Positions 1 through 14,000 of a stretch of 64,000 nt of DNA are shown here, in pieces (position 1 is the stretch's first letter; each line of letters starts with the position of its first letter). The notes beneath the pieces were generated by a model. The model saw only the letters and a list, made by a program, of their open reading frames with translations. It was not told where the DNA came from and did not search any database. The stretch is from the NCBI GenBank assembly GCA_036867785.1, contig CP145428.1, positions 62,001 to 126,000 of the forward strand. Direction: 5' to 3'. Source of the stretch: Plasmodiophora brassicae. Its lineage: Eukaryota; Endomyxa: Phytomyxea; Phytomyxea; Plasmodiophorida. A program made the translations under genes and the position numbers.

Positions 1-1707
1 TAGGATTGAACATGAGTGTCTCGCACAAGGTGCCCAGCGACGACATGCCGTCGAACGCCGCTTTCTCAATATACGTGATGTGGTTGTTGGCCAAACGCCT
101 GTATACAATATCGTGTTTGTCAGTACTTATATCACAGAGCGCATAAAGCCTACAAGAAGGCCAGTGACGATAACCCGTTAAATACACCAGTCTCGACCGT
201 ATCGATATAGTTGTTAGACAGCTCCCTGTACACGAAGTTCATCAGCTGTTCGCATTCGAATGCGCACCTCAAGTCAAGGCATACAGCTCTCGTAACGACG
301 ACAGGCGATCGAACGCTCCTTGCTCAACAATCGAAACGCAATTATGGTCCATCCATCTGTGCACGACGCATGTCACCAGGGTACGGGTGTGTGATGCGTT
401 CAACAGGTTCACGTGCAGTGTTAGCAAAGATGTTATCCTGCAGAACATGCCTCTCCGAATCCTTCCGATGAGGTTGTCGGACAGCCGTCTATACAGAACG
501 CAGTTGGTCCCCCGCGTTTGGAACGTGGGCGAGACGTCAGCTCGATCACACGTACAGCTCCGTTAGCGATCCCATCGCATCGAGAGCGCCGTTCTCAACG
601 TCGGCGATACGGTTTTGGTTTAACCATCTGTGCACGATACATAGAGGTTAAACCGGGGTGGCCCGTCTGCTCTCGGAACAAAGATGATTGCACACACAGG
701 AACGCCAGGGTGGATATTCCATTGAACATGCCCTTCTTCACCGCACCGAGGCGGTTGTCAATCAACGACCTACATGCAATGAGAAACCGCATGACGCTGG
801 TAAACGCCGCGCTTACAGTACAGAAAGGGATGGCAATGCTTGAAAAGTCCCGCCTTGAATATCCATAATGAGATTATCGTCTAGCCATCTGTGCGCACAA
901 TATGGTTTAGTTCACAATACAGAGGCAGGTCGCCGAACAATGCAAACAATACAATAGCGCCAGTGATGGCATGCCTAGGAACGAGCCTTTGTGGACGAAC
1001 TCGATGTCGTTGTGTGACAAGTGTCTGAAACAGAGTCAACGACAAAAGGAATTCATTGCGCATTCATCAGCAGTAGTACACACAGCTCAGTGAGCGATGA
1101 CGTCCCATTGAAGGCCCCGCTCTGAACGAATGTGACGCGGTTGCGTTCCAGCGATCTGCAGGGGCGGTTGATCGCACCGGGACGACATTAAGACGACTTG
1201 CCGCAGCAGCGGAATATGCATACAAGTAGGTCAACGACGACATTCCGTCAAACACGCCCTGTTTGATGGACCCGATAGCGTTGCCAGCCAACGACCTATG
1301 CGCACATGAAAGGTGAACAGCTGGTGCGCTGGACACGGCGACGATCTGGCTGATACAGGACGGCCAGCCTCGACAGGGCGTGGAACGCGCCCCTTTCGAT
1401 CGACGTGACCCGGTTGTCCTGCAAGAATCTTGGACGGCGCTTCAGTTGACGGCGGCAGACGAACGAATTGGCACCCACAAGAGGGCCGCGTTCGTGACCC
1501 GAGCGAACATATCGGCGGTGAGATGTGTGAGATCGTTGCTACGCAGATCGCTGGACACGGGCACTTAAATATTTTCATAAAGCAGGATGCTGGACATCAG
1601 TTGTACACTAGCTCAGGGGAGCAGTCGACGCTGTCGGCAACGGCGTCGTGCGGCAGAAGCACGCACAGCACAATGGGCATCAGCAGCACTGACACCCGCA
1701 ACGACAT
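1..1707 (-). CDS. Secreted leucine-rich-repeat protein, one LRR per exon (3' end outside window)
   Basis: Exon 1 (1607-1707) starts with an ATG and encodes a signal peptide (MSLRVSVLLMPIVLCVLLPH) followed by a short Cys-containing cap. Twelve further exons of exactly 72 nt each encode one 24-residue LRR of the form LxxNxIxxIxxGaFxgmxsLxxL: 1479-1550, 1357-1428, 1224-1295, 1084-1155, 953-1024, 817-888, 698-769, 556-627, 417-488, 285-356, 154-225, 27-98. Every intron splits the codon after its second base, so any exon can be gained or lost without breaking frame. Eleven of the twelve complete introns start with GT; the one leaving exon 417-488 starts with GC. Bases 1-26 are the start of the next intron, so the gene continues out of the window. 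The product is likely extracellular or surface-bound, with a ligand-binding solenoid; whether a transmembrane or kinase part follows cannot be seen. It shares a short divergent promoter region with the dynein gene. Confidence 0.85.
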
Positions 1708-2050
1708 CGGCAATCTGCAGGGGGACGAACCAGGACGGTTGCGGTTGATCATCAGGACCTTGCGGCCAATACCCTCTGCCATCCTGGACACGGTGCCCAC
1801 CGATGGACAAGTCACGCGCACGAACAACAATCGGGTCGGAACAGCAGGACGTGCAAGAAAAAGGGGGGCCCGAACCTCCGAATCCAACAATAGCCGCGCG
1901 CGGGTTGCAGGCCGGCGACGTCTTCCGGGTCGCGAAATGACGAAGGTATCCTGTGTGACTGGCATCGGTGTAGCCCATGTGGGTGGTGTGGGCGGGGACT
2001 CTTCCCTGGCTGGTCCTTACACAAGGTGCGGGCGCCAGAGCCTGGTCGTT
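1708..2050. promoter_or_regulatory. Divergent intergenic region between LRR gene and dynein gene
   Basis: These 343 bases lie between the two start codons and must hold both promoters and 5' UTRs. I see no TATA-like box or repeat that stands out. Confidence 0.4.
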
Positions 2051-5000
2051 ATGGACGACAGCCAGGCGTTGCAGCGTTCCCTGCGAGCGCGCCTCGTGCG
2101 TCAAGGCGGGCCGTCCCCGATCGGGATCCCTCCCATCAAGGCGGCCAGGCGCGAGCAACATGCGCAATCGGGGCGCTCGCCCAGAGCCGCATCGCCGCCG
2201 CCTGCCCCGGCCCTGAAACGATTCGGCGAAGTCGGGACCCCCTCCGTAGGGCAGACGAATCAGCAGCAACGATCCGCTCAAGCGAAAGGGAACGACAAGG
2301 AGAGGGCGGGACCCGGCAGGAAGGCACAGCGGCCGGCCCCGGAAGCGACGTCGCCGTTCGCGTTCATCGACGAAGTGATCGCCAACCCGAACACGGATCG
2401 GTTCGTGTATTTAACCGCCCGGGGGCCCTACGACCTGCAGGTCGTCGACCACACACAGATCAACCCCGACGAGTACTACACCATGTCCCGGTCGGGCATC
2501 ACACATTTCTTCCATGGCGAGACCACGTTTGACCACCTCGGTGAGGGTCACCGATGGACGCGGCTGCTCGTACGACTAACAGACAGTGGGCACGCGCCAA
2601 AGGTCAATGGGAGCGCGAGTACTTCCTGTTCAGCCGGATCATGCGGATCCGGTTCTTTGCCCAGTTCCGCATGTGGAAGGCGTTCTTCTACTGGAAGAAG
2701 CACATCCGCAGCACGAAGACCGCCAAGTGCCAGGGCGTCCTCGTCGACAACCTCCTCATCCTGAACGACCACCTTCGGGACCCCCTGCTGAGGCTCCGCG
2801 AGACGCTCGTCGAGGTGTCCAGCCTGGACCTATTCCACGTCGGGCCAGCGCGGCGTCCTTGACCGTTGCGATGCCTGACGCGTCGCGTTAGGTGGATCGG
2901 TGGACGACGGTGGCGCTGCCAGAGTTCGCCGCGAACCAGGCGAAGCGCCTGGAGGCGGTGCGCCAGCAATTGCAGACGTTGCATGATTCGGCGCACCACA
3001 CCGTCGCCACCGCCTGCGACCAAGACCTGAACGAGTTCCTGATCCAGAACGGGTTCCGCCAGGCGCACGGCGGCGAAGCGCACCACGAGGCGATCGACGC
3101 GACCGTCAAGGTTCGTCCAGAGCACCTGTGGTGGCACGGCGTCGCTGATTGTTTAGATATCGCACGCGGAGCGTGCCGCGATCCGGTCGGAATGCCGGAA
3201 GCTGACCAAGTTCATCAAGCTGGCCGACTACTTCCTGATCGACACGCTCGTGACGCTGTCGAAGCACTGTACGAAGCAGCTGTGGGACGCGCTGCAGGAC
3301 GTCCATCCGGACAACGCGATGTCCACTGGGGACGAGGGCGACCGGGCGCCGGACGACGCCGCCGCCGATGCGCTGGGCGCCGGTGTTGGCGCCTCGAAAC
3401 CCGAACCGATCTTCTCCGTCGAGGTCCTCGTCGACGGCGACCAGTTCACGTTCAAGCCGTCGTTAGCTGAGTTTCAATCCGCATTGCAAACCACTGTCGC
3501 CGAGGCCGTCAAGGTGTGCACGCGCCGCGGTTGGTGCCGCTGGAGAGACAGCGAGGGATTGAAACCGCAGCGCTGTAGGTGGCCATGAACTCGGCGCGTT
3601 TGATCAACGAGCACGACCTGCAGCAGTACACGCAGACGCATGCCGACGATAACGGAGGCGCCGGGGAGGACGCCGACGACGAGAACGCGTTGCAGTCGAT
3701 CGTGGCGTCCGACCGCGACTTCCAGGCGTCGTTGAACGGGATCCAGACGGCGATGGCGGTGGCGTTCCAGGGCGCGCGCGAGTTCACGCGCACGCTGGAC
3801 CCGTTCCTGAAGATCTACCTCGAACCGCAGCTCGACCTGCAGGCGTTCAAGGACGCCCAGGTCCAGGCGTTCGCCGACCTCATCGACACGTTCACCGGGC
3901 AGATCGCGTCGTTCCAGGCGATGCCCCTGAGCAGGTCGGTGCGGGGCGTGGCGCCACGCGGAAGCGGCTGACGGTTCGCGTTGCGCAGCGAGGTCGGCAT
4001 CATTCGGGTGGAGTCGGAGAACCTGAAGAAGGTGCTGCTGCCGGCGCCCGAGGCGCGCCTGGCGGACGTGCAGAACGTGCTGCCGGTGCTGGCCAGGGAC
4101 AAGTCGGCGCAGCTGCTGGAGACGCTGCGGGCGTACCACGCGGACATCAGCAAGATCCCGGACTCGGTCGACGACTTCGTCGCCTTCATGGCGCACCTGA
4201 CGCGGGCGAACGAGCACGCCGACGTGCTGGACGACGAGTTCCAGGCGATCCTGGCGATGTACGGCCTGATCGAGGAGCACGCGATTCGCGTGCCGGACGG
4301 CGACGGCGCCATCTTCGACAAGCTGGCGCAGACGAGGCAGACGCTGAAGACGACGGTCCAGCTGGCCGAGGCTTCCATCGAGGACAACATCTCGCGGTTC
4401 TCGAAGGAGTTGCAGACGGAAATCCCGATCCTGGTCAAGAACGTCGCCAAGGTCGAGGACCGGCTGAACGACCCGTGCCTGTCCGACCCGATGGCGTCCG
4501 TCGACGACGTCCTCAGGTTCGTCGAGGCGCAGAACGCCGAGCTGACGCGCCTGGAAGCCCTGTCGAGGAAGTACCAGTACTACCAGGAGGTGCTCGAGGT
4601 CGAGATCACCCAGTTCGAGCAGATGGACGCCGTCCGCCAGGACATGGACGTCAAGGTCGACCTGTTCAAGGCGATGGCCGACTGGCGCGCCAAGACCGAC
4701 ACGTGGAAGCAGCGGAAGTTCGCCGACGTCGACGTCGACGCCATCGCCGACGAGCTGAAGCGCTTCCTGAAGACGGCGATGAAGGCATCCCGCATGCTGG
4801 AGGGCAACCCGGTCGTGCCGATCTTCAAATCGGCGGTGATCGCCTTCCAGAAGGCGATGCCGATCGTCGTCGACCTGCGCAACGCGTCGCTCGCCGACCG
4901 GCACTGGGCCGAGATCCAGCAGCTGATCAACTACGACATCCCGGCCGACCCTGAGTTCACGCTCGGTGAACGCGCGCGCTCCGGTTCGAATCGCGTCTGC

Positions 5001-8000
5001 TGTGCGCTGACCCGTCGTCGTCGTTGCCGTTGTCGCAGGTACCCTCATCGATATCGATGCCATGAAACACGGCGCGTCCATCAACGCCATCTCGGTCAAG
5101 GCCGTGCAGGAGGCCGGCCTCAGTGCCATGCTCGACAAGGTGTGCCCGCGCCTACTCCTCCTCGTGCGATAACGCTCACACGTGTCGCGCTCCACCAGGT
5201 CGTGAACACGTGGAAGGACCTGGACTTCAACCTGGTGCCGTACAAGGACCAGAAGGATGTCTGGATCCTGGGGTCGCTGGAGGACATCATCGCGAGCCTG
5301 GACGAGTCGCTGGTGTCCATCAACACGATCAGCGGGTCGCGGTACGTGGAGCCGATCCGGAAGACGGTCCAGGAGTGGAACAGGAAGCTGCTGCTGTTCC
5401 AGGAGATCATCGACGAATGGATCACGTGCCAGCGCAAATGGCGGTACCTGGAGACGATCTTCTCCGCCCAGGACATCGTTCGGCAGCTCCCCGAGGACTC
5501 GAAGCTGTTCATGATCGTCAACAAGTCGTGGCACGAGATCATGAAGAGGACGGCGGACGACCCGAACGCGCTGAAGGCGGCGACGTCGTACCCGGGGCTG
5601 CGCGAGACGCTCCAGCAGCACAACGCGACGCTGGACCGGATCGAGAAGCGCCTGGAGGACTACCTGGAGACGAAGCGGCAGAGCTTCCCGAGGTTCTACT
5701 TCCTGTCCAACGACGAGCTCCTCGAGATCCTCGCCCAGTCGAAGAACGTCCGCGCCGTGCAACCCCACCTGCGGAAGTGCTTCGACAACATCGTCAGCCT
5801 GGACTTTGGCAAGGACCCGAAGTCCACCGACATCCTCGCCATGAACTCGTCCGAGGGCGAACGTGTCCCGCTGGGTAGGGTGCCGCTGTGACCATCCGCG
5901 CGCGTTTGGCTGACCCGGTTACGATGATGATAGGGAAGAACCTGAAGGCCAGGGGCAGCGTGGAGCTGTGGCTGTGCGCCCTGGAGACCGACATGGTCAA
6001 GAGCCTGCACAAGTTCATGAAGCAGGGCGTGATCGACTACGACGACACGGAGCGCTCCGAATGGGTCCTGCGGCAGTTCGGCCAGGTCGTCATGACCGTG
6101 TCGCAGATCGCCTGGGCGCGCGGCTGCGAGCAGGCGCTTCGTAGCGAGGCGCCCGTGGCGTCCATGCGCGCCTGGTACGACACGCAGGTCAAGCAGCTGG
6201 CGCAGCTGACGAAACTCGTCCGCCTGGACCTGTCGTCGATCGATCGGCAGAAGGTCGTCGCCCTGGTCACGACGGACGTGCACGCGCGCGACGTCGTCAA
6301 ATCCCTGCTGGACAATGCCGTCGACAGCAACAACGACTTCCGCTGGCAGCAGCAACTTCGGTCCGGGCACTGGATTGGAATAACGCGGACGCGGTTCGTG
6401 TGCTGACGCCTGCCAGGTTCTACTGGGACGTCGACAGGGACGACTGTGCCGTCCGGCAGGTCAACGCCCAGTTCGACTACGGCTACGAGTACATGGGCGT
6501 GACGTCGCGTCTGGTCATCACGCCGTTAACGGATCGGTAAGCGCCTGGCACGATGCCATTCGGGGTTGGGATCCACAGCTCCGTTTGGCGGCCTGTACAG
6601 GTGCTGGATGACGATCACGGGCGCGTTGCACATCAAGCTGGGCTGCTCGCCGGCAGGGCCGGCCGGCACGGGGAAGACCGAATCGGTCAAGGACCTGGCC
6701 AAGGCGCTCGGCACGCAGTGTGTCGTGTTCAATTGCTCGGACCAGATCGACTACAAGGTATGGACCGCCACCGCCCTCCTGCGAACGTCGCGTGCGCGTG
6801 CTGAACGCGCGGGGGGCAGATGATGGGGAAACTGTTCTCGGGCCTCGCCCAGAGCGGCGCCTGGGCCTGCCTGGACGAGTTCAACCGCATCGACATCGAG
6901 GTGCTGTCTGTGATCGCCCAGCAGCTCCTGCAGATCCGCCAGGCGCTGCTGCAGTCGGCGAGCGAGTTCCTGTTCATGGACCGGACGATCGCGTTGAAAC
7001 CCAACTGCGGCGTGATGATCACGATGAACCCCGGGTACGCCGGCCGGACGGAGCTGCCCGACAACCTCAAGGTCCTGTTCCGCCCGGTCGCCATGATGAT
7101 CCCGGACTACGCGCTGATCGCCGAGATCATGCTGTTCGCCGAAGGGTTCGACACGGCGCAGGTCCTGTCGAAGAAGATGGTCAAGCTGTACAAGCTCAGC
7201 TCGGAGCAGCTCAGCCAGCAGGACCATTACGACTTCGGCATGCGCGCCGTCAAATCCGTCCTCGTCATGGCCGGCGCCCTGAAACGCTCGCAGCCGAACC
7301 TGAACGAGGACGCCGTCCTGATTCGCGCCATGCGGTACGTGTGCGCCCACCACCAGGTCACGGTGCGTAACGTGCTGTTCCGCGTGCAGCGACTCGAACG
7401 TGCCGAAGTTCCTGTCGGACGACCTGCCGCTGTTCGGCGCGATCGTCCAGGACCTGTTCCCGGGCACTGCCCTACCGGACGCCGACTACGGCGACCTGAA
7501 AGTCGAGATCGAGGTCGGCCGACGGTGTACGGGGGCGACGGCGGGGCTCGTGCGACTGACGCGCGCGTTCCACAGCAATGTGTGACAGCAATGTGGCTGC
7601 AGGTCGTGCCGGCGTTCACGAAGAAGATCATCCAGCTGTTCGACACGTTCAACGTCCGGTTCGGTGTCATGCTGGTCGGGCCGACCGGGTCGGCCAAGTC
7701 CGAATGCTATCGGGCGCTGGTGAAGGCCATGACGTCGTTGAAATCCAAAGTACGTCGCTGTGTGTGCGCGTCTCGCCTGGCCTGCTCGTCGCCCTGATTG
7801 CCTACCCCTAACAGAACCCGTCGTCGTCGACGTATGCGAACATCTTCACGCACGTGCTGAACCCGAAATGCATAACGATGGGGGAGCTGTACGGCGAGGT
7901 GTCGGTGCTGTCGCAGGAGTGGACGGACGGTTTGGCGTCGACGATCATGCGGGAGGCGATCAAGGACCCGAGCACCGACAACCGGCACTGGGTCGTCTTC

Positions 8001-11000
8001 GACGGCCCCGTCGACGCCCTCTGGATCGAGAACATGAACACGGTCCTGGACGACAACATGACGTTGTGCCTGGCGAACGGCGAGCGCATCAAGCTTCGCC
8101 GCGAGCTCCGCATGCTGTTCGAGGTCGAGGACCTCGCCGTTGCGTCGCCCGCCACCGTCTCCCGATGCGGCATGGTCTACATGCCGGCCGGCGACATCGG
8201 TACGGCGCCGTACATTAAATCCTGGGTCCAGCACACGCTCTCGAAGGCCATCCCGGAGCAGGTTCGGCCGCCCTAAACGGGCAAGCGCCCACCTCCCGCT
8301 GACACGTCTGCACTGTGCAGGTTCGCGCGGCGCTTCTCGACACGATCGACGCGACGTTCCCGCTGGCGCTGGCGTTCCAGCGCCAGCATTGCTCGGAGCC
8401 GATCCCGACGGTGGACATCAACCTGGCGGCGTCGCTCTGCCGAATCTACGAGGTGGGATGGGGGCGCGGGGGGCTGTTCGCGTAATCGTTTATTGAAACC
8501 GTTCGCAGTCGTTGTTCTCGGAGAAGCATGGCGTGCGGTTCGCGCCGGCCGAGAACGCTAACGCGACGCAGGCGGCCGTACCCGGGGAGGCGCCTGCCGC
8601 AGAGCCTGCAACAACGGCAGTGGCATCGTCGTCGCCCGCAGGATCAGACCAGGAACAGGTTGCCACGACGACAACGGAATCGACGGCCGCCGCTGACAGT
8701 TAGGAACGTGCCGCGGAACGACGGCCGTGCTGCTGACGTGTTTGGTGTGGCAGAGGCCAGCGTTCCCGCCGCCGATGTCTTCGTCGACAACCTCAAGGCC
8801 CTGTCCAACCTTGTGTACGTGTTTGCGCTGATCTGGTCGGTGGGCGGGTCCATCGCCGAGAGCAGCCGCGAAAGGTGTGTGATCGCACCGTCGTCGTGCA
8901 CGCGCGCGCCTGCTGACGTTCGCCCCATCAGATTCTCTGACTACATTCGGGAACTGTTCCCCCAATCGCACATCCCGAAGAGCGGCACCGTCTTCGAGGT
9001 AAGTCGTTCCGCGTCGCGCCATTGCTGTACGAAGTCGGTCGTAACGTCGGGCGGCAGTACTTTGCCGACCTGGAGCACGCGGCCTGGAAGAAGTGGGAGA
9101 CGCGCGTCCCCGAGTTCAACTTCAGCCTGGAGCTGCCCTACTTCCAGCTCCTCGTGGCCACCGTCGACACGGTCACGTACTCGACCATCATGGAGATGCA
9201 ACTCGACCTGAACGGCTCCGTCTTCTTCACGGGCGTGACCGGCGTTGGCAAATCCATGGTCGCGTCAGGTCTGCGCGTCCGCGCTCTGCTGCAGGACGAC
9301 AACGTTGTACTGAATCACCTGTGCCCAGATGTGCTGCGCAAGCGCAAGGGCGACTCGGGCTGCGTCGCGATCACGATGAACTTCTCGGCGCAGACCAACT
9401 CGCGGCAGACGCAGGAATCGATCGAGTCGAAGCTGGAGAAGAAGCGCAAGAACCTGCTGGGCGGGCCGGTCGGCAAGCAGGTCGTGATCTTCGTCGACGA
9501 CGTCAACATGCCCGCCGTGGAGCAGTACGGCGCCCAGCCCCCCATCGAGCTGCTACGCCAGTTCCAGGACTTCAAGGGGTTCTACGACCGCGAGAAGCTC
9601 TTCTGGAAGGCCATCACCGATACGACCGTGTGCTGCGGGGCGGCCCCGCCTGTCGGCGGGCGTAACGCGCTGACGAAACGCTTCACGAGGCACTTCCACA
9701 TGCTCTGCATGCCGTCGCCGTCGTCGTCGATCATCGGGCGGATATTCGGGAAGATCCTGGCAGGGTACCTGGCCAGCGCGCAGTTCAGGAAGGAGGTGGC
9801 GGCCCTGGCCGACCCCATCGTCAAGTCGACGATCCAGCTGTACCAGGCGATCTCCACCGAGCTGCTGCCCATCCCGGCCAAGGCGCATTACACGTTCAAC
9901 CTGCGGGACATCTCCAAGATCTTCCAGGGCGTCCTCATGTGCAAGCCGGCCGCCGTCGGCCCGAACCCGGACGTCATGGTCCGCCTGTGGATCCACGAGG
10001 CGCAGCGCTGCCTGTACGACCGCCTGATCGACGACGCCGACAAACGGTGGTTCACCGAGCGCGTCATCAAGCTCCTGGCCGACAACTTTGCCCTTCAGTG
10101 GGAACACAAGGCCGTCTTCGAAGACGATTCCAAACCGGTACGCTGCCCGATTCGGGCCCTGTTCCTGCATGCTAACGTGGCGTGCTCGCCCGCGTAGTTG
10201 ATGTTTGCCGACTTCCTGCGCCCCGGCGGGGAGAAGGAGTACGAGGAGTGCCGGGACATGGGCAGGTGCATCGCCGCGCTGAACGAGTACCTGGAGGAGT
10301 ACAATCTGAACTCGACGGCCAAGATGAACCTGGTCTTCTTCGCCGACGCCATCCGGCACATCGTGCGGATCGCCCGTGTCCTGCGTCAGCCTCGTGGCAA
10401 CCTCATGCTGGTCGGCGTGGGCGGCTCCGGCAAGCAGAGCCTGACGCGTCTGGCCTGCGCCATGGCCGATTACAAATGCGTTCAGATCGAGGTTCACCGA
10501 CGCGCACACCCATCCGGACGTCTTCCCGGTTGCTAACCCTTGCCGACAGAGCCGCAAGGGGTACGGGTACACCGAGTTCCGGGACGATATCAAGACGGTG
10601 CTGACGACGACGGGCGTGGCCGGCAAGCCGGTCGTCTTCCTGTTCTCCGACTCGCAGATCATCGAGGAGCGCTTCCTCGAGGACATCAACAACCTGCTCA
10701 ACGCCGGCGAGATCCCCAACCTGTTCGCCAACGACGAACTCTCCAAGATCGTCGATGACCTGACGGACACGGGTGACGCTCACCGCCCCCTGGTACCGCT
10801 TCGCTTCAGCGACTGACCGCTGCTGTGTGGTCAGTTCGGAAGATGGGGCTCCCCGAGACCCGCGACATGATCTATTCGACGTTCGTGTCGCGCGTCCGGG
10901 ACAACCTGCACATTGTCCTGTGCTTGAGCCCCGTCGGCGACGCGTTCCGCGTCCGCTGTCGCATGTTCCCGTCGCTGATCAACTGCACCACTATCGACTG

Positions 11001-14000
11001 GTTCCAGCCATGGCCTCAACAGGTCGGCAGCGCGTCCCGATTCCCACCATCGCTCATTGTCTGACGGGCGCGTCCCCAGGCGCTTCTGTCCGTCGCCTCG
11101 CGGTTCCTGGAACCGCTCGACCTTCCATCCGACGCCATTCGTCAGGCGCTGCAGACGCTCTGCGTTACCGTCCACCTCAGCGTCGAGCAGTACTGCCACA
11201 AGTTCTTCCGCATGAACCGACGACGGGTACGCCCACGGGTGGGCTCATGGTTTCCAGTTTTGAATCCGGCAACAGGTTTACACGACGCCGAAATCGTACC
11301 TGGACCTGCTGTCGTTGTTCCTGGCACTGCTGGACGAGAAGCGCGCCGACCTGAAGACCAAGTACGATCGACTCAGCATTGGTCTGACCAAGATGAAGGA
11401 GACGAACGAGATCGTCGCGTCGCTGCAGGGCGACCTGAAGAAGTCGGATCCCCTCCGACTCGACGTCCAATGCAGATTCTAATACGCCCCCTGCCCGCCA
11501 GGTTGCAACCCGAACTGATTGTCAAGTCGAAGGAGACGGAGGAGCTGCTCGCGCAGGTCGCCCAGGACCAGGAGAACGCCGACCGTGTGAAGAAGATGTC
11601 CGTTGCCATGAGATGGTTCCTCCTGGCGAGCACTGACTGAGCGGGCGCAGAGTGGCGGCCGAAGAGGCCGTTGTCAACGAGCAGGCTGCGTACGTCTCCA
11701 AGTTGCAAGCTGAAGCGCAGACCGACCTTGACGCGGCCATGCCCGCCCTGGAAGCCGCCGTCGAATCGTTGAATTCCCTGAACAAGGTCACCCCCGTCGT
11801 CGAACGGGCGATGCGGATTCCGTATCCTGAAGTGGCCTGGCGTCGCAGGGTGACATCAGTGAAGTCAAGGCGATGGCGAAACCGCCCAAGGGCGTCGTCA
11901 TGGTCTGCGAGGCGGTCAACATCCTGCTGGGCGAGAAACCCGACTGGGACACCTGCAAGAAGGTCATGTCGAACACGCAGTTCCTCCAGCTGCTCAAATC
12001 GTACGACAAGGACAACATCCCCAAGGCCACGATCAAGAAGGTCGAAGCGTACGTCACCCAGGAGGACTTCTCCGAGAAGGTCATGGCGAAGGTGTCCAAG
12101 GCCGCCCTGTCGCTCTGCAAGTGGTGCCTGGCCATCTACACGTACTCGCAGGTCGCCAAGGAGGTCGAGCCGAAGCGGGCGCGCCTCGCCGAGATGAACG
12201 CCCAGCTCGCCGACGCCAACGCCAAGCTCGCCCAGAAACAGGCCGAACTCAAGGCCGTCATCGACAAAGTCGAAAAGTACGTGTTTGTGTGCACGCGGCA
12301 CGGTTTGGCGCGCTTCCAACGCGCCCTGTTGCGGGGCACGGAATTGCGCGCCACGCGTTTCTTCCCGTGAACTTCGTCCATTCGAGGGACAGAGGACTGA
12401 CCGCCTGGCGAAATAGGTTGCAGATCGCGTGCACGGCGGCGGTGAACGAGAAGAACCGGCTGAATGCGCTGTCGGAGCAGACGAAGGACCGTTTGGGGCG
12501 CGCGTCGAAGCTGACGACGGGGCTGGCGGACGAGGCCGTGCGCTGGGAGGTGACCGCCGCCGCGCTGAAGGGCGGCATCGACAACGTCGTCGGCGACGTG
12601 TTCCTCGCCAGCGCCACGGTGTCCTATTCGGGGCCGTTCACCGGCGCGTTCAGGTCGCTCGCTGCCTGGGATCGGGGTCCACCCCCTGCTCGGTCTGCGC
12701 GCTCACCGGGTGTGGCAACAGGGAGAGCTTGCTATCGGAATGGCGGCAGGCGGGGGCGGATGCGTCGTTGCCGACGTCGGCGGCGTACTCGTTGGTGTCG
12801 GCGCTGGGCGACCCGGTGGAGATCCGCGATTGGACGCTGCAGGGCCTACCGACGGATGCGGTGTCGATCGATTCGGCGATCTGCGTCCTGCGAGGGCAGC
12901 GCTGGCCGCTGATGATCGACCCGCAGGGCCAGGCCAAGAAGTGGATCAAGGCGAACCGCGGCAAGCAGCTGGTCGTGATCCGGCAGACGAACCCGAACCT
13001 GTTGCGCGCGCTGGAGGGGGCGATCCGCAACGGCAACCCGGTCCTCGTCGAGGACTGCGACGAGACGCTGGAGTCGTCGATGGACCCGATCCTGAACAAG
13101 GCCGTCTTCAGTCAGGGCGGCCGCCCCATGATCAAGCTGGGCGACTCCACCATCGACTACGACGAGGCGTTCCGCCTGTACATGACGACGAAGATGGCGA
13201 ACCCGCACTACCTGCCCGAGGTCTGCATCAAGGTCAACCTGATCAACTTCACGGTGACGCGCCTGGGCCTCGAGGACCAGCTCCTGGGCGACGTCGTCCG
13301 CAAGGAGCGCCCGGACGTCGAGGAGAACAAGGACCGCCTCGTGATCCGCCTGGCGGCCGACAAGAAGCAGCTGAAGGATATCGGCGATCGCATCCTGAAG
13401 ATGCTCAGCGAGTCGACCGGGAACATCCTGGACGACGAGGTTGGTTGGCGAATGGCCGCCCGGCTCATTTGGCGGCAGCGCTGCTGACGTACGGCCCCCG
13501 TTGCGTCCAGGAGCTGATCGTCACCCTGGCGGACTCGAAGTTCACGTCGAACATCATCAACGAGCGCGTGTCGGAGGCGGAGGAGACCGCCAAGACGATC
13601 GAATCGATCCGCGAGAGTTACCGCCCCGTTGCGGAACGCGGCTCCGTCATCTACTTTGTCGTCGCCGACCTCGCCCTGATCGACCCCATGTACCAGGTAC
13701 CGATGCGCTGTGTGTGTGTCTGTCTCTGCCTCAGCGCTGAATGCTGCTGCTGTTGCTCGTCTCCAGTACTCGCTGTTCTACTTCAACCGCCTGTTCGCGT
13801 CATGCATCGACAACGCGCCGACGAGCACGATCCTGGTGGAGCGCCTGGCGTTCCTGATGGAGGAGATCACGCTGACCATGTACGAGAACGTGTGCCGCGG
13901 CCTGTTCGAATCGCACAAGCTCGTCTACTCCTTCATGGTCTGCGGCATGATCCACCGGTTGAGCGGCGTCATCAAAGGTTGACCGTGCGCCCACCATGTC

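Noticed and set aside
3474-5768. 764-residue minus-strand open frame
   Set aside because: It is the mirror of dynein exons. Strong GC bias at third codon positions leaves the antisense frame open; composition is Arg/Val/Leu/His-rich with no motif.
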